Shown one piece after another: positions 17,366 to 26,359 of a stretch of 45,718 nucleotides of DNA (its first letter is position 1; the number at the start of each line of letters is the position of its first letter). The notes beneath the pieces were generated by a model. It saw only the letters and a program-made list of their open reading frames with translations. It did not search any database and was not told the origin of the DNA. The stretch lies in the NCBI GenBank assembly GCA_036339375.1, contig JAYZBC010000070.1, positions 1 to 45,718 on the forward strand, in the 5' to 3' direction. The translations under genes were made by a program, and so were the position numbers. This stretch comes from JAYZBC01 sp036339375. GTDB lineage: Bacteria > Pseudomonadota > Alphaproteobacteria > MPNO01 > UBA2964.

Positions 17366-18856
17366 GTGAATCGGCAAGAGATTTGCGATGTAATTATTAT
17401 TGGCGGCGGGAGCGCTGCATTTGAAGCTGCAGTAGCAGCTCGTCAGGCTGGAGCAGAAAAAGTAATTATGCTTGAAAAAGCTCCAATTGAACAATTTGGA
17501 GGAAACGCGCGTCATTCCCATACTGGATTTCGGTGCGTTTATAAAGATGCTGATGATATTCGACGTATTGTCCGTGATATTGATGAAGAAAGTCTTTCTC
17601 AATTTCATTTACCGGGTTATTCGGCAGACGATTTTGTTGACGACTTAAACCGTGTAACCGAAAACCGAATTGACCAAGAGCTTGCTCGATTCATTGCCGA
17701 TGAATCTTTAGAAGCCGTATGTTGGATGGGTGATTTAGGTATAAAATTTGAACCTGAAAAACATGTTCCGATAAATGGCCGTTATTTTTTTGAACCCGGA
17801 ATTATCGTCCACACAGAAGGTGGTGGTCTTGGCCAAGTTATGAAATGGAAAGAACTTGGCGAGGAATGGAATGTTGATTTTCGTTGTGATTCCAAAGTAG
17901 TTGGTTTCATTGGCGATCACCGTAAGGTTGAAGGTGTTACCGTTGCCAGTGGTGATGAAATTTATGACCTCAAGGGTGGCGCGCTGATAGTCTGTGCGGG
18001 CGGTTTCCAGGCAAATAGCGAAATGAGGGCACGGTATTTAGGACCCAATGCAGATTTGATGAAAGTTCGTGGTAGCATTCATGATACCGGTGAAGTACTC
18101 AACATGCTCTTAGAAATAGGTGCAAAAGCAACAGGCCATTGGCAGGGCGCCCATGCAACACCAATTGACGCTAACGCTAAAGACGGCGCAATTCCTTTGC
18201 GAGAAGATGGCCATGGGAATTCAGCGAACCGGTATGATTACATGTTCGGAATTACGATCAATTCTCTTGGACAACGTTTTTATGATGAAGGAGAATCTAA
18301 CCATTCTTATACCTACGCTAAAACTGGTCGGGCTGTTCTTGCCCAACCCGCGGGTGTTGGTTTTCAAATTTATGACCAAAAAGGAATCAGTTTGTTTAGG
18401 CTTGGTCCCGAATATACGGATACATATCAAGAGGCAGATACGCTCAACGATTTGGCTTCTAAAATTGGAATGCAGCCAGAAATTTTAAACAATACGGTGG
18501 AAAAATTTAATGCGGCATGCTCAAAAGACGTCGATTTCGATCCAACTCGACGAGATGGTAAATCAACCCATAATATCACACCGCCAAAATCTAACTGGGC
18601 AGAACCTATAACCGAACCGCCCTTTCGCGCTTATCCCATAACCTGTGGCATTACTTTTAGTTTTGGAGGTGTAGGTATAAATACTGATTGCCAGGTCATT
18701 AACAACAGTAATGTCCCAATTGATGGGTTATACGCCTCAGGGGATATTGTTGGACTTTTCTTTCACAATTATCCCTCTTGCACTGGGCAAACTCGAAATG
18801 CTGTATTTAGTTATAAAGCCGGTAAAAATGCTGCTAAGTATGCTACTGATGTTTAA
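17366..18856 (+). CDS. FAD-dependent dehydrogenase, TcuA/fumarate-reductase flavoprotein type
   Basis: 496 residues from a GTG at 17366 with GGAGG 5 bases upstream; the TTG at 17354 would sit within that Shine-Dalgarno and is rejected. The N-terminal dinucleotide fold (VIIIGGGSAAFEAAVAARQ) and the succinate dehydrogenase/fumarate reductase flavoprotein pattern with FGGNARHSHTGFRCVY are typical of tricarballylate dehydrogenase TcuA and relatives. The C-terminus has the FAD-closing motif GLYASGDIVGLFFHNYPSCTGQTRNA. No tcuB electron-transfer partner or tcuC transporter is adjacent, so the substrate (tricarballylate or another polycarboxylate) is inferred. Nearby TRAP and TTT transporters would fit carboxylate catabolism. 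Confidence 0.86.
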   Translation: MNRQEICDVIIIGGGSAAFEAAVAARQAGAEKVIMLEKAPIEQFGGNARHSHTGFRCVYKDADDIRRIVRDIDEESLSQFHLPGYSADDFVDDLNRVTENRIDQELARFIADESLEAVCWMGDLGIKFEPEKHVPINGRYFFEPGIIVHTEGGGLGQVMKWKELGEEWNVDFRCDSKVVGFIGDHRKVEGVTVASGDEIYDLKGGALIVCAGGFQANSEMRARYLGPNADLMKVRGSIHDTGEVLNMLLEIGAKATGHWQGAHATPIDANAKDGAIPLREDGHGNSANRYDYMFGITINSLGQRFYDEGESNHSYTYAKTGRAVLAQPAGVGFQIYDQKGISLFRLGPEYTDTYQEADTLNDLASKIGMQPEILNNTVEKFNAACSKDVDFDPTRRDGKSTHNITPPKSNWAEPITEPPFRAYPITCGITFSFGGVGINTDCQVINNSNVPIDGLYASGDIVGLFFHNYPSCTGQTRNAVFSYKAGKNAAKYATDV

Positions 18857-18927
18857 ATTTTATAGACGTTTTTAGATAGTGGCTTTTGCAAATTTTTACT
18901 TTTAACTAAAACCATAAGTAAAGAAAA

Positions 18928-19722
18928 ATGCTGATCCTTTACGATGGAGCAACTTCCGTTTGTGCAATCAAGGTCCGTTTAACGTTGGTAGAAAAAGGAC
19001 TTTCCTTCGAAAGTCGGAAACTCGATTTAAGAAAAGGGGATCAATTTTCTAAAAAATATTTAAAGATTAATCCGAATGCGGTCGTTCCAACACTCATAGA
19101 TGATAAAGACACAATAATTGAGTCGTCTGTCATTATGCAATACTTAGAGGATCAAGTTCCTGATCCGACGCTTTTACCTGAAAGCCCGTTAAATCGGGCG
19201 CAGATGAGGCTTTGGTTAAAGAGAATTGATGATCCCTTACACCCATCCACTGGTATTTTGACGCATGCCACAGCATTTAGGCCAATTTTTCTAAAAAAAA
19301 CCTTAAATGAGCAAAGAGAACACTTTAAACGCATGCCGGATCAAGGACGGCGCAAACGTCAGGAAGCTGTGTACAAAGACGGTCTAAACGCTCCAATAGT
19401 AAAAGATGCAATTTTTGTTTTTAATAAGTTTATGGAAGACGCCGAATTCGCGTTAAGAAAAAATTCTTATCTTGCGGGGCCTCAATATTCCTTGGCTGAC
19501 GCAGCTGCCACTCCCTATCTAAATCGGTTAAACGATTTAAACTTTCTTCAAGTTTGGGCCGACAGCAAACCCCATGTCTTAGATTGGTTTAAACGTATCA
19601 AAGAACGACCATCATTCAAGTCGGCCATTACTAGTTTTCAAACTAAGAAAGACATTGAACAATTCAAAAATCTTGATGATAGCGGAGCCGCAAAAGCAAA
19701 ATTCCTTTTAAAAATGTGTTAG
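18928..19722 (+). CDS. Glutathione S-transferase family protein
   Basis: 264-residue cytosolic protein. The N-terminal thioredoxin-like domain (residues 1-75) contains TSVCAIKVRLTLVEKGL, the cis-Pro glutathione-binding segment NAVVPTLID and ESSVIMQYLED. The helical C-terminal domain has YLAGPQYSLADAAATPYLNRL, the N-capping/hydrophobic-staple region of GSTs. A TSVCA segment (Thr8, Ser9, Cys11) occupies the catalytic position. It is about 40-60 residues longer than typical GSTs because of an expanded helical part and tail. It lies 71 bases downstream of the TcuA-like gene; whether they share function is unknown. Confidence 0.87.
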   Translation: MLILYDGATSVCAIKVRLTLVEKGLSFESRKLDLRKGDQFSKKYLKINPNAVVPTLIDDKDTIIESSVIMQYLEDQVPDPTLLPESPLNRAQMRLWLKRIDDPLHPSTGILTHATAFRPIFLKKTLNEQREHFKRMPDQGRRKRQEAVYKDGLNAPIVKDAIFVFNKFMEDAEFALRKNSYLAGPQYSLADAAATPYLNRLNDLNFLQVWADSKPHVLDWFKRIKERPSFKSAITSFQTKKDIEQFKNLDDSGAAKAKFLLKMC

Positions 19723-19880
19723 AGGAGTTTAAAAAGGAGGTTTGCTAAGTTTTGAAAACCTTCCCTGAGCAACCACCCCGAAACAACTCCAATAACAAAT
19801 TGAGTGTCAAAAACAAAATTAAAAAGCCACCCAATTAACAACAAGAATAACGAATAAAAAAAACGTTTAATCCATTTCAT
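19719..19880 (-). CDS. Possible small membrane protein (53 residues)
   Basis: A short open frame with ATG at 19880 and TAA at 19719-19721, overlapping the last 4 bases of the GST gene on the opposite strand. The translation begins MKWIKRFFYSLFLLLIGWLF, a basic start followed by a strongly hydrophobic stretch that fits one membrane helix. A second, less hydrophobic segment (about 28-40) and an amphipathic tail rich in Leu, Asn and Phe follow. No clear Shine-Dalgarno precedes it. I do not recognise a family. Composition argues for a real small inner-membrane protein, but AT-rich antisense DNA can give hydrophobic frames by chance. Confidence 0.33.
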   Translation of the reverse strand: MKWIKRFFYSLFLLLIGWLFNFVFDTQFVIGVVSGWLLREGFQNLANLLFKLL

Positions 19881-19952
19881 TTATAAAATTCAATTTTCTG
19901 ATTTCGGTATTTTTATCGGTCCTAGAAAAACTAAAATAATGAAACATCAGCA

Positions 19953-20801
19953 TTACGCCCTAACGGTAAATTCTTCACTTTTTTCCCAAAGTCTTTCTGA
20001 AGCAAATTTTTCTCTTGCCTCTGCAGATGATTTAATCTCCCTACAATTAGCAAAATAAGCGCCGCTTACCCCATCCAGAGATGAAGCACTAGCAAGGTAA
20101 ATGAGGGTTTCCGCTCCTTTTTTTACGGAAATAGCTTTAAGGAACATCGCAGTTCGCATCCCCCAACGAAAAAAAAATGAGTTGTTATTACCAAAATTTG
20201 TTCGAACAAAACCGGGGTGTAAAGCATTCACATAAATCTTTTTGGAGTTCAAACGCCGAGCAAGTTCATTTGTAAATAAAATATTTGCCAGTTTCGAGCG
20301 TTGATAGGCTACCCAACCTCGATATTTTTCTTCCATCTGGAGATCAGTAAAGTCGAGTGCCGCACCAAAATGGGCATTGCTAGCGACATTAATGATTCGA
20401 CTGCCAACCGAATTTTCTAACAAATCAAGAAGCCTGTTGGTCAAAACAAAATAGCCCATATGATTAAGGGCAAAGGTTTGCTCCAAACCTTCTTTACTTA
20501 CTTCCCTCTTCTGAAAAAATGCCCCCGCATTGTTGATCAAAATGTCTAATTTTGGTTCTGAGCGAATAATTTCTTTCGCCAAAATTATTATATCTTGTTG
20601 GCAAGAAAGATCAGCAGAAAAATATCTAAGGATTGCTTTGGGTGTCGAATTTAAAATATTCTTTATAGCTGAATCACCTTTCCTTTCATTCCGTCCCACC
20701 AAAATGACCCGGGCTCCCATTGCTGCTAACTGTGACGCCGCTACAAAACCTATCCCGCTAGTAGCACCCGTCACCAAAACTGTTTTTTCACTCATATCCA
20801 T
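19953..20801 (-). CDS. Short-chain dehydrogenase/reductase, retinol-dehydrogenase-like
   Basis: About 282 residues from the ATG at 20801, or 280 from the ATG at 20795; no strong Shine-Dalgarno decides. The dinucleotide motif TGATSGIG is at about residues 11-18, NNAG and the serine-containing IINVASNAH stretch are in place, and the catalytic Y-x3-K pair appears in YQRSKLAN. The C-terminal ALHPGFVRTNFG is typical of the retinol dehydrogenase/WW-domain oxidoreductase-like SDR group, usually NADP-dependent. Substrate unknown. The gene converges on the GST across the small gene at 19719-19880. Confidence 0.9.
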   Translation of the reverse strand: MDMSEKTVLVTGATSGIGFVAASQLAAMGARVILVGRNERKGDSAIKNILNSTPKAILRYFSADLSCQQDIIILAKEIIRSEPKLDILINNAGAFFQKREVSKEGLEQTFALNHMGYFVLTNRLLDLLENSVGSRIINVASNAHFGAALDFTDLQMEEKYRGWVAYQRSKLANILFTNELARRLNSKKIYVNALHPGFVRTNFGNNNSFFFRWGMRTAMFLKAISVKKGAETLIYLASASSLDGVSGAYFANCREIKSSAEAREKFASERLWEKSEEFTVRA

Positions 20802-21071
20802 CAATCAAGGCCCTGAAAACAAACTTAAAACTTAATAACTTTTCATAGGGAATTTTTTAAATTAATGACTCCCCGTTGATCTATCCCGCATTTCCGTTAA
20901 TCTAATAAAAGTGAACTTGATAATTTAAAAAATAAAAACATTAATTTTGTGTTTTTCTTTTCACGATTTAAATTGTTAAACGAATAAACAGAAAAGGCCA
21001 TTAAGTTTAAATTAACCGGGCACTGCGTAATCTGCGTGCGCGTTCAACAAGTAAAGTACAGGAAACACCCA

Positions 21072-21584
21072 ATGAATATTATTTATAAAGGGTATAACTT
21101 CATTCTCCTTGCCTTGGCAACTGGCGCAGGCATCGTCATTTTTTCAAGTTTCGCCATGATTGTCATCGATGTTTCCATCAGAATTGTTGGGCTCAAACCC
21201 CCTTTATTCACAATGGCTGTCGTAGAATATGGTTTACTGTGGTTCACGATGCTGGCAGCCCCGTGGCTCGTTCGTATAAAAGGGCATGTGTTTATTGATG
21301 CAGTTACCCAATTTTTACCGCCAAACGTTAAAAAGGTAGTCGCGAAAATTGTTTACTCCATTTGTATTGTATCATCTACGATTTACTGCATACACACATA
21401 TCAACTGTTTCAAAATGCCTGGGTTCGAGAACTTTTAGATCTTCGAAGTGTAGAAATGCCCGAATGGCTAATTTACTTGCCAATGCCAGTTTGCTTCTTC
21501 CTCGTTGCCATTGAATTCACGAGATTTCTTATCGGGATCGATGATATGTATGACAAGAATATCGAAGAACGTGAGGGGGTCTAG
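21072..21584 (+). CDS. TRAP transporter small permease, DctQ type
   Basis: 170 residues from the ATG at 21072, with AGGA 8 bases upstream; the earlier GTG at 21036 would add a basic N-terminal tail and is not favoured. Four hydrophobic segments are visible, as expected for DctQ, which partners the large permease in Na+-driven substrate import. EYGLLWFTMLAAPWLVRIKGHVFID is the family's most conserved region (helices 2-3). The DctM gene starts 2 bases after the stop, a typical TRAP arrangement. The substrate is set by the DctP protein at 22972. Confidence 0.9.
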   Translation: MNIIYKGYNFILLALATGAGIVIFSSFAMIVIDVSIRIVGLKPPLFTMAVVEYGLLWFTMLAAPWLVRIKGHVFIDAVTQFLPPNVKKVVAKIVYSICIVSSTIYCIHTYQLFQNAWVRELLDLRSVEMPEWLIYLPMPVCFFLVAIEFTRFLIGIDDMYDKNIEEREGV

Positions 21585-21586
21585 CC

Positions 21587-22903
21587 ATGGAAATGGAATG
21601 GTATTGGGCCCTCGCTACTCTTATTGGGATGGTCATATTTTTTATGGCCATGGGAATACCTGTAGCGCTCACCTTCATCACAACAAATATAATTGGTGTA
21701 ATAATTTTCATGGGAGACACAACGGGTTGGCTCCAAATAGCTGATAACTCCACCTCGTTGATTACCCGTTTTACACTTGGCCCGGTTCCAATGTTTATCA
21801 TGATGGGATCTTTGTTTTTTCATACCGGTCTGGCTATACGGGTTTTTGATGGACTTGATGTCTTGTTTGGAAGACTTACCGGACGTTTATGTTATTTGAC
21901 GGTTGCTGGAGGCGCCCTCTTTTCGACTTTAACAGGATCAAGTATGGCTAATACTGCCATGCTCGGATCTCTAATGGTCCCTGAAATGAAACGTCGTGGG
22001 TATAGTCAACGAATGTCAATGGGGCCCATTTTAGGAACTGGTGGCTTAGCAATGATTATACCCCCGTCCGCCTTGGGTGTTCTCCTAGCCTCGGTAGCAA
22101 ACATAGATGTGGGTCGTTTGCTTGTCGCCGGTTTTTTGCCGGGATTTGTTTTGGCCGGTTTATATGCCGCTCTAATTTTTTTGCAAATAAGATTTAATCC
22201 AGCTTCTGCTCCCGCTTACGACGTGGAACAAGTGGACATGAAAAAGCGTTTGCAAATTATTGCTACAAACATTCTTCCCATGGGGATGGTAGTTTTCATG
22301 GTTGTTGGTTTCATCATTTTTGGATGGGCCACACCAACCGAAGCGGCCGCTTTTGGTGTCCTGGGGGTTATCATACTTGCGGTAGCCTTTAGGGCGATGA
22401 GTTTCACCGCCATGAAAACATCGATTGAGGCAACAGTAAAAGTGGGTGCCATGGTTTTCTTCATAATCATGAGTTCCACCGTTTTTAGTCAATTGCTCTC
22501 CTATTCGGGAGCAAGCGCCGGTTTACTGGAATGGGTGACAGGTTTTAATATTTCCAAATATTGGATCTTATTTTTTATGTTTTTCATCCTGATCGCCCTT
22601 GGAATGTTTATGGACGCGACTTCGATGATGCTAATTACGGTACCCATTTTCTTTCCCTTGGCTGAACAGTTAGGGTTTAACTTGATCTGGTTTGGCCTTT
22701 TTGTTTTGATGACCTTTGAAATGGCTGGAACCACTCCACCCTTCGGATTATTGTTATACGTGATGTTAGGAGTTGCCCCAAAAGGGACAACACTCTTCCA
22801 AGTTGCTACGGCGGCCTTTCCTTTTCTGGTGTGCGACGCCATTTTGATTTTAATAATGGTGTTTTATCCCGGTCTCGCTTTATGGCTACCAAGCCTTATG
22901 TAG
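21587..22903 (+). CDS. TRAP transporter large permease, DctM type
   Basis: 438-residue membrane protein with about twelve hydrophobic segments. Family motifs are present: GIPVALTFITTNIIG near the N-terminus, GSSMANTAMLGSLMVPEMKRRGYS (with GGALFSTLTG before it), IPPSALGVLLASVANID, and near the C-terminus LGMFMDATSMMLITVPIFFP. Only 2 bases separate it from dctQ, so the two are translationally coupled. A perfect hairpin terminator at 22909 follows immediately and is shared with the convergent dctP. The promoter probably lies in 20805-21071. Confidence 0.95.
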   Translation: MEMEWYWALATLIGMVIFFMAMGIPVALTFITTNIIGVIIFMGDTTGWLQIADNSTSLITRFTLGPVPMFIMMGSLFFHTGLAIRVFDGLDVLFGRLTGRLCYLTVAGGALFSTLTGSSMANTAMLGSLMVPEMKRRGYSQRMSMGPILGTGGLAMIIPPSALGVLLASVANIDVGRLLVAGFLPGFVLAGLYAALIFLQIRFNPASAPAYDVEQVDMKKRLQIIATNILPMGMVVFMVVGFIIFGWATPTEAAAFGVLGVIILAVAFRAMSFTAMKTSIEATVKVGAMVFFIIMSSTVFSQLLSYSGASAGLLEWVTGFNISKYWILFFMFFILIALGMFMDATSMMLITVPIFFPLAEQLGFNLIWFGLFVLMTFEMAGTTPPFGLLLYVMLGVAPKGTTLFQVATAAFPFLVCDAILILIMVFYPGLALWLPSLM

Positions 22904-22908
22904 AAAAA

Positions 22909-22934
22909 AAAGCACCCCATCCCTGGGGTGCTTT
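22909..22934. terminator. Bidirectional hairpin terminator between dctM and dctP
   Basis: A perfect 11-bp inverted repeat: AAAGCACCCCA (22909-22919) pairs with TGGGGTGCTTT (22924-22934) around a TCCC loop. A-rich sequence on the left and T-containing sequence on the right allow it to act on both strands, as expected between convergent genes. Confidence 0.92.
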
Positions 22935-22971
22935 AATTCTCGATTTTCTTAAACCTATTTAAACAGGTCCT

Positions 22972-23988
22972 TTATTTATAAAGAGCAGGCCACAAGGTAT
23001 CAAAAGGAACTGTCAACTTAGAGCCAATTTTATTTTTTACGTATTTAGAAACAGCACCGCTGATTGTTGATAAATATGCCTTTGCATACTCTCCTTTTAA
23101 ATTAACTTGCTGGACACCAGCCTTAAATACTTTGGCATTATCGATATCAGCTCGTCCTCGAAGCGTAGCGCCGCTTGTTGCTTCATATTGAATACCTGCC
23201 GCCGTCATAGTGTCCTTGTCTTTTTGACTCAACGACTTCCATTTTTGTAAATTCATTACAACCATTGTGGACGAGCGCCAAAAACCCGGGCCATAACGAT
23301 ATTTAACGAATTTAGGCCAACCTCTTTTGGCAATTCCTCCTTCAGGCCACGCGAAACCTTCAACAAGACCACGCTCAAGTGAGGTATAAACATCACCAGC
23401 ACTAATCACGATGGGAATAGCATTCATCGCTTTCATAAAGGGATTATAGGCTGCTGTTGATCTAATTTTCCGGCCATCAAAATCAATCCCGGTTTTCTTG
23501 CTAAGTTTGGGCTTTCTTTTCAGATATACGTGAAACATGGGGCCTTCTTGTACGTCACCTTTTCCCCAATGGGGCCAACCTACGATGTGCGCATTCAAGC
23601 CCTTGGCCCATGCCTTTTGCAGCAATTTATAAGTACCTGCTTTTCTTAAGGCTTTGGGTCCCTGGTTTGAAAGCAACAACAGGCGGGCTTCTGGAACCAT
23701 TCCCGCATAATAGGATGATGGACAATGTATTAAATCCACCAACCCTCTCTGCAAAGCAGGACCTTGTTTTTTACGGGGTGTTACCTCTGGACCTCCGAGA
23801 TACCGTAATTTGATTCCATTGTCCGCTTTATGGACAGGGTTATGAAAGTCACTAAAATACGTTTGCACTTGATCATCCATTTTACTCACGCAAGTCGTGA
23901 CCTTTATGGTGGCCGCGCTTGCAGTAAGAGCAAATGCAACCGCAGTAGTTACCACTGTGAACGCTGTAAAAACGTTACTTTTTTTCAT
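22972..23988 (-). CDS. TRAP transporter substrate-binding protein, DctP type
   Basis: 338 residues from the ATG at 23988, with GGGAG 9 bases upstream; the TTG at 23994 is less likely. The N-terminus is a Sec signal peptide (KKSN basic region, hydrophobic core, ALTASA cleavage site), so the protein is periplasmic. DctP-family features include a conserved central region RKIRSTAAYNPFMKAMNAIP, then VEGFAWPEGG and a region around WKSLSQKDKDTM. The gene is convergent with dctQM rather than upstream of it, and shares their terminator. The ligand is unknown; organic acids are usual, but amino acids and taurine-like compounds also occur. Confidence 0.9.
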   Translation of the reverse strand: MKKSNVFTAFTVVTTAVAFALTASAATIKVTTCVSKMDDQVQTYFSDFHNPVHKADNGIKLRYLGGPEVTPRKKQGPALQRGLVDLIHCPSSYYAGMVPEARLLLLSNQGPKALRKAGTYKLLQKAWAKGLNAHIVGWPHWGKGDVQEGPMFHVYLKRKPKLSKKTGIDFDGRKIRSTAAYNPFMKAMNAIPIVISAGDVYTSLERGLVEGFAWPEGGIAKRGWPKFVKYRYGPGFWRSSTMVVMNLQKWKSLSQKDKDTMTAAGIQYEATSGATLRGRADIDNAKVFKAGVQQVNLKGEYAKAYLSTISGAVSKYVKNKIGSKLTVPFDTLWPALYK

Positions 23989-24282
23989 ACTCAAGTTCTC
24001 CCTGATTTTTTAGAAATAGTTACAGTAAATCAACACAAGCTTAACATCGCTTTTGGTATCAATGCATTAAAATTAAACAAACTCAACCACTGCTTCAGCT
24101 TTTGATAAAATTCTTCTTCAGTTGAAATTTAATTTTATTTTAATTCAAGATATTTATTTTTCTTTTTCTAAACTGTTGATACCAAAAAAACCCAAATGTA
24201 ATCTAAGTCAAACAATATTTGTCAAAAAAATAAAAATAATTCAGAAATTTAAATTAAAGTAATCATAAAAGGAATATTGCTT

Positions 24283-25317
24283 ATGAAATTTTTATTAAAA
24301 ACAGTATCACTACTGGCAGCGTTAGGTATTTCCCTATCAGCTTTGCCAGTGCTTGCTCAGGACAAAATCACTATTTTAATTGGCTATGGCTTTGGCGGTA
24401 CTTATGGAAAATATGCCCGTACGATGGCAGACCATTTGCGCTCACATATTCCAGGCAAGCCAACAATTGTTGTTCAATCCATGCCGGGTGCGGGTGGCCT
24501 TAAGGCTAGCAATTATGCCGCCAAAGTAATGCCCAGCAATGGGAAATGGCTTCTTGAGCCACCCGATACCTTGGTCGTTTCCCAACTCATGCGGCCTAAA
24601 AAGGTCAAGTATGATGCAAGGGAGTTTACTTGGCTAGGATCAGTCAACACGACAAACACTGTTTTGGTTTTAAGAAAAGACAGTGGCATAAAAAAATGGC
24701 AAGACCTAAAAACGAAAGAAGTCATATGTGGTAGTACAGGTTTGGGCTCTACTTCGTACCTGATCCCAAAAATGATTCAACAAATGCTCAAGACAAAAAT
24801 CAAAATTGTCAGCGGGTATAAAGGGTCTAAACGCACGATCCTTGCTATGGAGCAAGGGGAACACCATGGCACGGGTTTTAACTATCTTGCATGGCAAGCC
24901 ATTGTGCCACATTTTTTTGCTCAAAAATATAACGGGACCGCAAAGCCAGGCAAGGAATTCGCTGTACCGCTTTTACAAATTGGAACTTATGCTGACCCAA
25001 TGCTCCCGGATGTTCCAATGATTAACGATTTTATTAAGGGTACAAATCTCAAAATAGCCAATTTTATTGCCACGCATGGCATTATTGGCCGAGGGCTTGC
25101 CTTTCCACCAAACGTGGCTAAAAAAGCCATTGCGGATGGACGAAAGTCATATGCCAATATGGCAAAAGATCCTGCCTTTATCCGGGATGCAAAAAAACGA
25201 CGTCTCAGGGTAATTTATTCTTCAGGCAAAAAGATTCAGGAAGTGGTTAACAGCGCGTTTCGGGATGCAGATCCAAAAGTTGTTAAAGCCGCTGCAAAAA
25301 TGATTTACGGAAAATAA
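24283..25317 (+). CDS. Bug/TctC-family tricarboxylate-type substrate-binding protein (copy 1)
   Basis: 344 residues from the ATG at 24283, with AAAGGA about 9 bases upstream (the TTG at 24277 is rejected). A Sec signal peptide ends in LPVLAQ, then the mature part starts DKITILIGYGFGGTYGKYAR, with the PGAGGLKASNY loop that contacts the ligand in Bug proteins. This orthodox two-lobed periplasmic protein would normally serve a TctAB permease or act as a sensor ligand. It points away from the TTT permease at 27511 and has its own terminator downstream, so it appears independently expressed. Ligand unknown. Confidence 0.88.
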   Translation: MKFLLKTVSLLAALGISLSALPVLAQDKITILIGYGFGGTYGKYARTMADHLRSHIPGKPTIVVQSMPGAGGLKASNYAAKVMPSNGKWLLEPPDTLVVSQLMRPKKVKYDAREFTWLGSVNTTNTVLVLRKDSGIKKWQDLKTKEVICGSTGLGSTSYLIPKMIQQMLKTKIKIVSGYKGSKRTILAMEQGEHHGTGFNYLAWQAIVPHFFAQKYNGTAKPGKEFAVPLLQIGTYADPMLPDVPMINDFIKGTNLKIANFIATHGIIGRGLAFPPNVAKKAIADGRKSYANMAKDPAFIRDAKKRRLRVIYSSGKKIQEVVNSAFRDADPKVVKAAAKMIYGK

Positions 25318-25346
25318 ACCAAAATTGTTAAAGTTAAAGGATTTAG

Positions 25347-25372
25347 GCCGGTCCTCTTGGGCCGGCTTTTTT
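25347..25372 (+). terminator. Rho-independent terminator after Bug copy 1
   Basis: Left arm GCCGGTCC (25347-25354) pairs with GGGCCGGC (25359-25366), 8 bp with one T-G wobble, across a TCTT loop. A run of six T follows at 25367-25372. Placed 30 bases after the stop at 25317. Confidence 0.9.
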
Positions 25373-25551
25373 CCGGAATATCTCAAACAAAATTTAAAGT
25401 GCTGAAACTGTTGCCTTAGTATAATCCCTACTGCCAAGGGTAGAATTTTCAAAGATTTCACGTTCTGAGATCCATTTTTGTGAATTCACAAAAAATGCTC
25501 TCGAATATTTTTCAAAGACAATGCGTTCGCCTGGACCAAAAAGTCTGGTAT

Positions 25552-26264
25552 CTATTTTTCTTTAAAATCTTTCAGGAAACCCTTCTTTATAGTAATGGGT
25601 ATACTTTTCAGGTCTAAGATCAATATCTGATTGGGCTTGGAGTAAAGCACGAAAGTATTTTTTACATCTTCTAAATCTGCATCTTCAGATACCATTGAAG
25701 CCATTATAAAGGAGGAATCAATTATTTTTCTAAATCCCAGTTGTTCCATAAAATAGTAGGCTCCACTAAACAAAATGGCTGCCGGTACTTTACCGTCAAT
25801 TAATCGCTCCATCCTGTTAAACAGAAGACCGTCCGCAAAAGAGAGATTAAACTCTTTTGGAGATAAAATTTGTTCTAGCGCCCGAATTGTGGAGTAATGG
25901 CTGCTGGATTGAAAACCGACAGATATGGGAACTCCGGCAAGATCTTCAGGTTTTATAATTTCTGAATCGGCGGGAACAAAAACCCCACAAGGAGCAACCG
26001 AATAGGCATCGGCATATAGTTTTCCGTGTCCCGATGCTGCTGCGACGTTGACAGTCCACTGACAAGCAAAACTCACATCACAGATTCGTCCTTTTTCCTA
26101 AGTTTATTAAGCTCCAATCTTATTCCCAAGGTCGCGGAGTTTTCCATCCTTACCAATCAAAGAATTATGTAACTCATATACCAAACCCTCTCCGTGGAAA
26201 TAACCTTTTCCGTTGCAACCCATTCATGGAGACGGAAATGCGGCTCAATAACAAATTTACCCAC
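25552..26264 (-). pseudogene. Decayed NMT1-like ABC-type substrate-binding protein
   Basis: Reading the minus strand from a GTG at 26264 (with AGGAG 6 bases before) gives GKFVIEPHFRLHEWVATEK, an N-terminus typical of NMT1/ABC binding-protein-like enzymes. The frame then shifts by one base near 26200 and continues GYFHGEGLVYELHNSLIGK and so on. Two adjacent TAA stops and a TAG interrupt it (about 26090-26107). Afterwards the same frame reads on as EKGRICDVSFACQWTVNVAA into a 174-codon open frame (25552-26076). That frame contains the family-like PCGVFVPADSEIIKPEDLAG and SSSHYSTIRALE. One frameshift and three in-frame stops show it is broken. The intact tail may still be translated but would lack the first lobe. 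Confidence 0.8.
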
Positions 26265-26295
26265 TGAAAACTCCTGTACCTATAAAATAAAAAGA

Positions 26296-26326
26296 GGCCG
26301 GACGCATCAATTTTCAACGTCCGACC
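26296..26326 (-). terminator. Rho-independent terminator after Bug copy 2
   Basis: On the minus strand GGTCGGACG (from 26326) pairs with CGTCCGGCC (to 26296), 9 bp with one T-G wobble. The minus-strand sequence then runs TCTTTTTATTTTAT. It lies about 35 bases beyond the stop of the gene at 26360. Confidence 0.88.
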
Positions 26327-26359
26327 CCTACCCCTGTAAACTAAAATTTTAGGGTAATT

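Noticed and set aside
22172..22842. Long frames on the minus strand within the DctM gene
   Set aside because: They are antisense shadows of a strong membrane-protein gene; composition lacks any protein-family pattern.
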